Shown piece by piece: positions 1-5,002 of a stretch of DNA of 5,002 bases. This stretch comes from Clostridiales bacterium DTU092 (GTDB lineage Bacteria; Bacillota; Clostridia; Caldicoprobacterales; Caldicoprobacteraceae), in the NCBI GenBank assembly GCA_001513505.1, contig LFTM01000169.1, positions 19,658 to 24,659 on the forward strand, read 5' to 3'. Below the pieces are notes generated by a model. It had not been told where the DNA came from. It did no database searches and saw only the letters and a list, made by a program, of their open reading frames with translations. Every line of letters begins with the position of its first letter. Positions within the stretch are counted from its first letter, which is position 1. The position numbers and the translations under genes are program-made.

Positions 1-863
1 GACCATGCCTCGCTGTATATACCATCATCCTCAGGCAGCCATTTATGCAGTTTCCTGATGCCGTCAACCCTGCCGGAAATTTCAGGCCTTACACAATCCA
101 AACCAATACTTATAAAGGCATATCCCTCAGGATCAACCAGCCACCATCTGTTACCATCATGTTGAGTCCTGAAATACCCGGTACCTTCAAACTTTTTCTC
201 CTTCCATCCACCGTACCTGCTCCAATCGTCAAAAAACGTAACATTATCGGGTATGGCAGCCTCCTTCTCCAGATACGTCTTAAGCTCGTCCAGACTTTTA
301 GTCTTGCCCGGCCAATCCCGGTTGATAAACTGTCCCATTTCATCTACCAGTTTAACATCGGGCAGAGGATAATCAGGCTCAATATCCGACAGATGAAGGT
401 TGGATATTTCCAGTTTCTGATCAGCAAAGCATTTAGCCGTACCAATAGCAAACCTGTCTACCTCGTCAAGCAAAACCTTATTACCAAACACCACAGTTTT
501 AAGCTTGCCGGGAGTCCTGTCCAAAAACATCTGTTGAGAGTTCAAGGCTTCAATAGGAAAGGACAATCTGGTCTTAAGTCCCGGCAGAAGGCCAAGTGTG
601 ACAGTCAGGCTGGGTTCATCCCCCCTATTATCTTTGCTCCAGAATTCCAGCGTAACACCCATTACCCAGTCCTGATTGTTAACAGCGTCAAAAACAATGT
701 ATTTGGCATCCTTCCAATCAACACCGCCCAATTGTCCCGGTGTTCCCTCAGTCTTTATTCTTCCCCCGTCCTTGTCAAAAATAAGGTAGGTTTCACCATT
801 CTGTCCGGCCTCCATTTTGCAGTTTATAGGCTCGAATTTACTGATATCAAGCTTTTTTATCAT
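1..863 (-). CDS. Probable cytoplasmic glycoside hydrolase, beta-agarase/GH50-like, N-terminal part
   Basis: This is the 5' part of a gene that runs off the left edge; 287 codons are visible and no stop is reached. The protein starts MIKKLDISKF and has no signal peptide or membrane segment, so it should act in the cytoplasm. Residues 1 to about 200 look beta-rich, like the accessory sandwich domain before the barrel in agarase-like enzymes. Residues 217-257 hold the most recognisable part: Y-G-G-W, then G229-Y-F, R239-W-W-L-V-D-P-E-G and an S-I-G-L-D-C strand, which resembles the entry into the catalytic TIM barrel of GH50-like (clan GH-A) proteins. The catalytic glutamates would lie past the edge and cannot be checked. 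The ATG at 863-861 is chosen because GGGAGGGG sits 7 nt upstream. The start overlaps the regulator gene by 17 nt, suggesting co-transcription and perhaps translational coupling. The family call comes from remembered motif similarity; another GH-A family is possible, and the substrate need not be agarose. Confidence 0.62.
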   Translation of the reverse strand, partial: MIKKLDISKFEPINCKMEAGQNGETYLIFDKDGGRIKTEGTPGQLGGVDWKDAKYIVFDAVNNQDWVMGVTLEFWSKDNRGDEPSLTVTLGLLPGLKTRLSFPIEALNSQQMFLDRTPGKLKTVVFGNKVLLDEVDRFAIGTAKCFADQKLEISNLHLSDIEPDYPLPDVKLVDEMGQFINRDWPGKTKSLDELKTYLEKEAAIPDNVTFFDDWSRYGGWKEKKFEGTGYFRTQHDGNRWWLVDPEGYAFISIGLDCVRPEISGRVDGIRKLHKWLPEDDGIYSEAW

Positions 864-2466
864 TTATACTCCCCTCCCTGTTATCTGTGTAACGTTTTAC
901 CCAATAACCATCCTGATATTCCTTTGGAGAAATTCCGTAATAACTCTTGAATACCCGCGTAAAATGTTTGGGATTTTCATAACCAACTTTTCTGGAAACT
1001 TCATGAACTTTTATTGTAGGATCATCAAGCATTTCTCTGGCCTTTTCCATTCGTATATGAGTTACATATTCAGAAAAGTTCATTCCGGTTGCTTCTCTAA
1101 AAAATCTGCTAAAATAATTATAGCTCATCCCAACCATATTAGCTACTTCCGCCATTCTTATAGACTTAAAGTAATTATCCTCAATATATTTTCGTACTAT
1201 ATCATCGGTCGTTCTGCATTCCCACTTTTCTTTAAGCAGATTTAAGGCATTGTTTATCCGGCTTTTTACATCAATTCTTATATCCTTCAATGAATTGAGC
1301 TTTTCAAAATCTTCATCGGGGGTGTACGGTGTCTCTCCACAATCCCTCATTATATTATCAATAACATATATCAAAGTATCATAAGACTCTTTTATTGAAT
1401 CTATAGATACATTTTCCAATAATTTTTCGCTAAAGGTAGTATCAATAAAATTGCTCAACTCTCTCATATTAAATTCATATATGTTTTTTGAAAATCTCTT
1501 AGTGTCTGCTTCGGATAAGATGTGCTTTTCCAACCTGTTTACTGTATGCTTATATTCAATAATCTCTCCTGGATTATACAATATTTTATAACGAAGAGCT
1601 TCCATAGCATCCTGATATGTAAAATATAGTCCCCGAAGCCCCTTTTTAGGTTCGCTTATAGATATAAAAGCCTTATAATTATTACTATCAAAAATAGACT
1701 GTGCTATTTCATATATCAATGGTTTGAGTCTATCTTCATAATACCGGTTCTCTTTAAAATTAAAAAGAAGAATAAGATTCCCCTTATAATTGAAAAAGCT
1801 ATATAAAATAACGTCACCAGTTGTTTCTGTCCATAGATAATCACGATTTAATTTTTGCTGTAACTCAACATCTGTGCTAGCTTTAATATCCCCCTCAATA
1901 AATTCAAACATCCCAATACAAAAATAATTATGAGGAAATTCTATATAAATATCGTCCAGTATCTTTTTTATGGTTTTTTCATCTTTAAAAGGCGTATTAA
2001 ATATCTTATTTAAGTTGTTTTCGAGTAAAGCCTTACTATAATTGTATTCTCTTACTTGTTCGATTTGAGCCCGTTCTTTTTCTTCTTCTATCTCTTGAAT
2101 GACTTTAAGAATAACATCCTTCAACTCTCTGGTACTTGCAGGTTTAAGCAAATAATCCCTTACTCCTATTTTGAACGCATCTTTTACATAGTGAAAATCA
2201 TCATATCCACTTAAGACAATGAAACGGCAATGATTATCAGGATCGTTTCTAATCAATCTTTTTATCAACTCTATACCATTTATTCCGGGCATCTTAATGT
2301 CAGTAATTATAATATTCGGTATTTCATTTCTTGCTATTTTTTCAGCCTCTATCGCATTGTATGCTGTTAATATTTTTGTGATTTTAGGGATATTTATGTA
2401 TTCAATAAGGGATTTTATTCCTTTGCAGATCATCACCTCATCATCAACGATAAGTATGCTGTACAT
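847..2466 (-). CDS. Response regulator, receiver plus AraC-type DNA-binding domain (YesN family)
   Basis: This complete 539-residue protein is a cytoplasmic transcription factor of the YesN type, a group that usually controls neighbouring sugar ABC transporter and glycoside hydrolase genes after phosphorylation by a YesM-type membrane kinase. The receiver domain spans about residues 1-120, with acidic pair D8-D9, phosphoacceptor D56 in the I-T-D-I-K-M-P-G motif, S86 and K108 before P109; every key residue is present. A charged, probably coiled-coil helix follows at about 118-150, then a poorly conserved linker to about 420. The AraC domain covers about 424-518 with two helix-turn-helix units; the second contains V-G-Y-E-N-P-K-H-F-T-R-V-F-K and ends G-I-S-P-K-E-Y. 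Length is normal for the family. The ATG at 2466-2464 is supported by GAGGGG 7 nt upstream. No kinase gene is adjacent: the binding lipoprotein lies upstream and the hydrolase overlaps downstream. Hand-counted lines of this gene are very AT-rich, unlike the hydrolase gene. Likely targets are the adjacent genes (inference). Confidence 0.93.
   Translation of the reverse strand: MYSILIVDDEVMICKGIKSLIEYINIPKITKILTAYNAIEAEKIARNEIPNIIITDIKMPGINGIELIKRLIRNDPDNHCRFIVLSGYDDFHYVKDAFKIGVRDYLLKPASTRELKDVILKVIQEIEEEKERAQIEQVREYNYSKALLENNLNKIFNTPFKDEKTIKKILDDIYIEFPHNYFCIGMFEFIEGDIKASTDVELQQKLNRDYLWTETTGDVILYSFFNYKGNLILLFNFKENRYYEDRLKPLIYEIAQSIFDSNNYKAFISISEPKKGLRGLYFTYQDAMEALRYKILYNPGEIIEYKHTVNRLEKHILSEADTKRFSKNIYEFNMRELSNFIDTTFSEKLLENVSIDSIKESYDTLIYVIDNIMRDCGETPYTPDEDFEKLNSLKDIRIDVKSRINNALNLLKEKWECRTTDDIVRKYIEDNYFKSIRMAEVANMVGMSYNYFSRFFREATGMNFSEYVTHIRMEKAREMLDDPTIKVHEVSRKVGYENPKHFTRVFKSYYGISPKEYQDGYWVKRYTDNREGSINDKKA
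871..878 (-). promoter_or_regulatory. Ribosome binding site of the glycoside hydrolase
   Basis: On the minus strand GGGAGGGG lies 7 nt before the ATG at 863-861, inside the last codons of the response regulator gene. It decides the start of the hydrolase and shows that the overlapping gene has its own strong initiation site rather than depending only on ribosomes arriving from upstream. Confidence 0.75.
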
Positions 2467-2473
2467 TCATCAT

Positions 2474-2479
2474 CCCCTC
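2474..2479 (-). promoter_or_regulatory. Ribosome binding site of the response regulator
   Basis: GAGGGG on the minus strand lies 7 nt before the ATG at 2466-2464, the same spacing as for the two other complete starts in the window. It fixes the start at the M-Y-S-I-L-I-V-D-D terminus expected for a receiver domain. Confidence 0.75.
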
Positions 2480-2490
2480 ATAATAACAGC

Positions 2491-2519
2491 ATTATTTCAA
2501 TTTCATAAACAGAAGTCAT
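2491..2519 (-). promoter_or_regulatory. Candidate promoter for the response regulator (weak)
   Basis: On the minus strand ATGACT (2519-2514; four of six matches to TTGACA) is followed after exactly 17 nt by AATAAT (2496-2491; five of six matches to TATAAT), about 25 nt before the regulator start codon. The -35-like box sits in the loop and inner stem of the inverted repeat at 2505-2528. Such matches are common by chance in AT-rich DNA; the support is mainly position, just after a probable terminator and just before a gene. Confidence 0.3.
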
Positions 2520-2528
2520 TCTGTTTAT
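2505..2528. repeat. 10-bp perfect inverted repeat upstream of the regulator
   Basis: ATAAACAGAA (2505-2514) and TTCTGTTTAT (2519-2528) are perfect reverse complements around a 4-nt GTCA loop. No T-run follows on the minus strand, so it does not look like a terminator. It lies 38 bp upstream of the regulator start and overlaps the candidate -35 box. It could be an mRNA leader hairpin or a regulator-binding site; the sequence alone does not decide between them. Confidence 0.55.
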
Positions 2529-2546
2529 TGAATAAAATGAACGAAG

Positions 2547-2579
2547 ATGGATGAAGACGCAATAAGCGTCTTCATCCAT
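2547..2579 (-). terminator. Probable intrinsic terminator after the sugar-binding lipoprotein gene
   Basis: A perfect 14-bp stem, ATGGATGAAGACGC (2547-2560) with GCGTCTTCATCCAT (2566-2579), closes a 5-nt loop 30 nt past the stop codon of the lipoprotein gene. On the minus strand the stem is followed by CTTCGTTCATTTTATTC, T-rich but without an unbroken U-tract. The other flank is A-rich and could pair partly with it. Probably it ends or attenuates the transporter transcript before the regulator; with the imperfect U-tract it may be leaky, or may act as a 3' stabilising hairpin. Confidence 0.6.
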
Positions 2580-2608
2580 TCAGTTTTAGTTTCAATAATA
2601 ATTATACT

Positions 2609-4327
2609 CTAATTTTTGTTGGGAGGCCAAGCAAAATCTATACCTAATTTTGCCTTATTTGCCTGGAATCTTTCATTATTTACTTTATAGACCTGCTCAG
2701 CACCCAGTTCATCAATATGCTTAATTGTTTCATTGTATATTCGCTCTAATTCTTCCTCAGATTCGGCCATAATCATTTTTACAAACTGTTTCTCCCAATA
2801 TACACCAATTTCTGCATCCATAGCAGCTTCATCTGTACCACCACGAGGATTTATATTGTCAAAAGCCGCATCATTGTACACCCATTGAGCAAAGTACTTA
2901 TCAATGTTCACCGATATTTCATCCGGTCTTGTGGCAGGTGCTGGTTCAACATTTTGCAGGAATACAGGGTTATTAATCCAATACCATGTTCCTACTCCAT
3001 ATTTTAGCGTTGCAGCTGCGCTATCTTCATTTACGGCATTGATGTATTCATCGGTATATACAACTTTTCCATCTTCCATATTATAGGTTGCGCCTTCTAC
3101 TCCATGGCTGGTCAGCATGAGCCCTTCTTCACTATAAAGGAATTCAATAAACCGGATAATCCTATCTGGATTCTTTGCATTCCTGGAAATCATTGTTACG
3201 GTCCATCCATTCATACCGGTTGATACCAGTTGCGGTTCAGCACCGTCCTGGGCTCTTACCGGACCAACAGGTATATATTCGGCAGCATTATCCGTTCTGT
3301 ACAGATCTTTTATTTGTCCTTTATAGTCAGCCATATTTCCAATGAAGGTGAATATTCCGCCGGATACCATTCTCTCCTCTATCTGCTTTCTGTCACTGGT
3401 AAAATTCTCCTGAGAGACCAGGCCTTCTCTGTACAGTCTGTTTCCGAATTTCAGCACTTCAAGATATTTAGGATGCTTACGCATATATATCAAATTGCCT
3501 TCTTCGTCTTCCCGTGGTACAGCAAACATTCCTGGGAGTACCCAGTTAAATGTACAACCTACTCCACCCATCGGCCCGAAATAAACGGGAGTTACGTTTA
3601 CACCCTGGTACTCCATACCTGCATCCTTTACCTTTCTTAAAGCCGCCACCATGCTATCCTGAGTATTGAAATCTTCTTCCTTTATATCCAGTTGTGTCAT
3701 TATATCTTTTCTGGCAATCATTCCTGCATTTGTCTTAATATAGTTATCCTCAGTAAGATGTTCTTCTGCCCAGTAAAAGTTCGGGAATCCATACCAGTTT
3801 CCATCTTCATAGGTATACCATTTCATCATGGACTCGGGAATCAAGGGCTTCATGGTTGGAGCATACTCATCGACCAGTTCATTCAACGGATATAACATCC
3901 CGGCCTCCTGCATCTGCTGGAACTGTCCATACCACCATCCCATAGTTAATACATCAGGCAAAGTGTCGGATGCTATCATAGCATTAAGTTTTTCGTCAGC
4001 ATCTCCTGCCGGTGTTGAGATGTTAACTGTTATCCCGGTTTTTTCTGTTATTTCTTTATCTACAAGACAGTTTTCGGCATCCCAGGTTTTATTGTACCAA
4101 CCTTCACTAATGTACCAATCAATTGTTATTGGCGACGTGTCCCACGTCCAACTAGGGCCAGATTTTGCTTCTTCTCCACTGTCTCCAGAAGTTCCTTTGT
4201 CGTCTCCGGCATTGCTGGCTGTATCCTGTCTATCGGTTTGGGTTCCACTGCCTGAACATGCGGCCAATGCTGATATTACCAGGAGAATAACTAATAATAT
4301 ACTGGCCAATTTTATTAATTTTCTCAC
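2609..4327 (-). CDS. Extracellular sugar-binding lipoprotein of an ABC importer (LplA/YtcQ-like)
   Basis: This complete 572-residue protein is the substrate-binding component of a carbohydrate ABC importer, anchored by lipid to the outer face of the membrane. Residues 1-24 are a lipoprotein signal: positive M-R-K-L-I-K, a hydrophobic core, then lipobox L21-A-A-C24 with the modified cysteine. Residues 25-59 form a flexible linker rich in G, S, T and D. The binding domain follows, with the family-1 solute-binding hallmark L-N-A-M-I-A-S-D-T-L-P-D-V at about 114-126 and many W and Y residues suited to stacking on sugar rings. The length is slightly above the usual 500-560 for LplA-like proteins. 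The start is GTG at 4327-4325, chosen because it gives an intact signal peptide and has GAGGGGG 7 nt upstream. The permease gene ends 117 bp upstream, the usual permease-permease-SBP order for this subfamily. The ligand is unknown; oligosaccharides such as plant or algal glycans are typical (inference). Confidence 0.93.
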   Translation of the reverse strand: MRKLIKLASILLVILLVISALAACSGSGTQTDRQDTASNAGDDKGTSGDSGEEAKSGPSWTWDTSPITIDWYISEGWYNKTWDAENCLVDKEITEKTGITVNISTPAGDADEKLNAMIASDTLPDVLTMGWWYGQFQQMQEAGMLYPLNELVDEYAPTMKPLIPESMMKWYTYEDGNWYGFPNFYWAEEHLTEDNYIKTNAGMIARKDIMTQLDIKEEDFNTQDSMVAALRKVKDAGMEYQGVNVTPVYFGPMGGVGCTFNWVLPGMFAVPREDEEGNLIYMRKHPKYLEVLKFGNRLYREGLVSQENFTSDRKQIEERMVSGGIFTFIGNMADYKGQIKDLYRTDNAAEYIPVGPVRAQDGAEPQLVSTGMNGWTVTMISRNAKNPDRIIRFIEFLYSEEGLMLTSHGVEGATYNMEDGKVVYTDEYINAVNEDSAAATLKYGVGTWYWINNPVFLQNVEPAPATRPDEISVNIDKYFAQWVYNDAAFDNINPRGGTDEAAMDAEIGVYWEKQFVKMIMAESEEELERIYNETIKHIDELGAEQVYKVNNERFQANKAKLGIDFAWPPNKN

Positions 4328-4334
4328 TTTGTTA

Positions 4335-4341
4335 CCCCCTC
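4335..4341 (-). promoter_or_regulatory. Ribosome binding site supporting the GTG start of the lipoprotein
   Basis: GAGGGGG on the minus strand ends 7 nt before the GTG at 4327-4325. No ATG lies at a comparable distance, so this site identifies GTG as the start codon. Confidence 0.78.
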
Positions 4342-4366
4342 ACTTATATTTTATTATTTATGTTTG

Positions 4367-4389
4367 TGAGCATTTATTAAAAATGCTCA
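4367..4389. repeat. Hairpin between the permease and lipoprotein genes
   Basis: TGAGCATTT (4367-4375) and AAATGCTCA (4381-4389) form a perfect 9-bp stem with a 5-nt loop, 55 nt after the permease stop and 39 nt before the lipoprotein start. On the minus strand it is followed by CAAACATAAATAATAAAA, with no U-tract, so it is a poor terminator in the direction of transcription. An mRNA processing or stabilising hairpin, raising binding protein over permease, is a reasonable reading (inference). The rest of this 117-bp gap is AT-rich and shows no convincing promoter. Confidence 0.55.
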
Positions 4390-4444
4390 TGCATTTGAAT
4401 CCTTTTTTGTTAATGATTAAAATTAATAGTAATTCGGTTCATGC

Positions 4445-5002
4445 TCAGCCTTTAATGGAACCAATCATAACACCCTTTACAAAATACTTCTGTAAAAACG
4501 GGTACAGCATCATAATAGGCGCGGATGTTATAACCATAGTTGCCATTTGAACTGTTGTAGAACTGATATCCCTTTGCCGTTCCAACATCTCACCGGCCCG
4601 GCTGGCCACATTTGCGGCCCCCTCCGTACTTCTTATAATTTTCATTAACAGCAACTGTATGGTGGAAAGTTCCTGAGAGGTAGTAAATACCATGGAATCA
4701 AAATATGAATTCCAGTGCCATACCCCGGTAAATAACGCCAATGCTGCTAAAACTGGTTTTGAAAGGGGTAAAATTAGATAGAAATATATCTGATATTCAT
4801 TCGCTCCGTCAATCCTGGCAGATTCATTTATGGATTCAGGTATTTCTCTAAAAAACGATTGAAATATGATAACATTCCAAAAGTTGAACAAAGCAGGAAT
4901 AATATACACCCAGAAGGAATTCAGAAGCCTAAGCCATTTGTACAGCAAATATGAAGGAATCAACCCTCCGCTAAAAAACATTGTTATAATTCCCATTGTC
5001 CC
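4445..5002 (-). CDS. ABC sugar transporter permease (LplC/YtcP-like), C-terminal part
   Basis: The reading frame is open to the right edge, so only the last 185 residues are visible; relatives are about 290-300 residues, so roughly the first third is missing and the first in-window ATG (4996) is internal. It is one of two membrane subunits forming the import channel. Visible residues include the motif S-G-G-L-I-P-S-Y-L-L (11-20) and the cytoplasmic EAA loop E60-S-A-R-I-D-G66 with L-I-L-P at 76-79, which docks on the ATPase. Hydrophobic segments lie near 31-50, 76-97 and 151-170. The C-terminal end K-Y-F-V-K-G-V-M-I-G-S-I-K-G is characteristic of the LplC/YtcP subfamily. Its partner permease (LplB/YtcP-type) is expected beyond the right edge. 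It is followed by the binding lipoprotein, presumably in one operon. No ATPase gene is seen; members of this subfamily commonly share an MsmX-type ATPase encoded elsewhere (known for the family, inferred here). Confidence 0.94.
   Translation of the reverse strand, partial: GTMGIITMFFSGGLIPSYLLYKWLRLLNSFWVYIIPALFNFWNVIIFQSFFREIPESINESARIDGANEYQIYFYLILPLSKPVLAALALFTGVWHWNSYFDSMVFTTSQELSTIQLLLMKIIRSTEGAANVASRAGEMLERQRDISSTTVQMATMVITSAPIMMLYPFLQKYFVKGVMIGSIKG

Noticed and set aside
110..343. Minus-strand 77-codon open frame inside the hydrolase gene in another frame.
   Set aside because: The hydrolase frame is open for all of 863-1 with a strong ribosome binding site and recognisable motifs. The small frame has neither, and no frameshift is needed.
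887..905. Near-palindrome GTAACGTTTTAC, somewhat like a catabolite-control (cre) site.
   Set aside because: It does not meet the cre consensus at the outer TG/CA positions and lies inside the regulator coding sequence, where codons explain it.
45..950. Plus-strand open frame of 301 codons opposite the hydrolase gene and the end of the regulator gene.
   Set aside because: It is antisense to two well-supported genes. Its product is basic, shows no recognisable domain, and no ribosome binding site is evident. The higher GC of the hydrolase gene makes a long antisense frame more likely by chance.
4328..4444. Possible promoter for the lipoprotein gene in the AT-rich gap.
   Set aside because: Several TATAAT-like strings exist but none has a -35-like box at 16-18 nt, so a call would rest on AT-richness alone.
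3828..4550. Plus-strand open frame of 240 codons opposite the lipoprotein N-terminus, the gap and the permease C-terminus.
   Set aside because: It crosses two minus-strand genes and their gap, has no family features, and its hydrophobic stretches are explained as the complement of the signal peptide and permease codons.
1..5002. Search for a CRISPR array, tRNA, transposon ends, phage genes or a defence system.
   Set aside because: No spaced direct repeats, cloverleaf-like sequence, transposase or recombinase motifs, or defence-gene domains were seen. The gene content fits an ordinary sugar-uptake locus.

Overview
The window looks like a piece of a carbohydrate-utilisation locus from a low-GC Gram-positive bacterium (Bacillota; a saccharolytic clostridium or Paenibacillus-like organism is most likely). 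The pointers are an LplA/YtcQ-type lipoprotein with a strong lipobox, an LplC/YtcP-type permease, a YesN-type response regulator, and G-rich ribosome binding sites all placed 7 nt before their start codons. The genus cannot be fixed from this sequence.

All four real genes are on the minus strand, so transcription runs from high to low coordinates. (1) 5002-4445: the C-terminal 185 residues of an ABC sugar permease, cut by the window edge. (2) 4444-4328: a 117-bp gap with a perfect 9-bp hairpin and the SBP ribosome binding site. (3) 4327-2609: a complete sugar-binding lipoprotein with a GTG start. (4) 2608-2467: a 142-bp gap with two hairpins, one a probable terminator, plus a weak promoter candidate for the next gene. 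(5) 2466-847: a complete 539-aa response regulator (receiver domain, long linker, AraC DNA-binding domain). (6) 863-1: the first 287 residues of a probable cytoplasmic glycoside hydrolase resembling the beta-agarase (GH50-like) group. Its start overlaps the end of the regulator by 17 nt. No stretch longer than 300 bases lacks a gene.

The likely joint function (inference) is this: the lipoprotein captures an oligosaccharide outside the cell, the permease pair imports it using an ATPase encoded elsewhere, the hydrolase cuts it in the cytoplasm, and the response regulator switches the set on when a sensor kinase outside this window detects the sugar. The substrate is not determinable here.

I see no tRNA, rRNA, CRISPR array, insertion sequence or clearly novel system. 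The points most worth a second look are the GC change at the regulator/hydrolase junction, the regulator without an adjacent kinase, the agarase-like hydrolase without a signal peptide, and the hairpins around the SBP gene.
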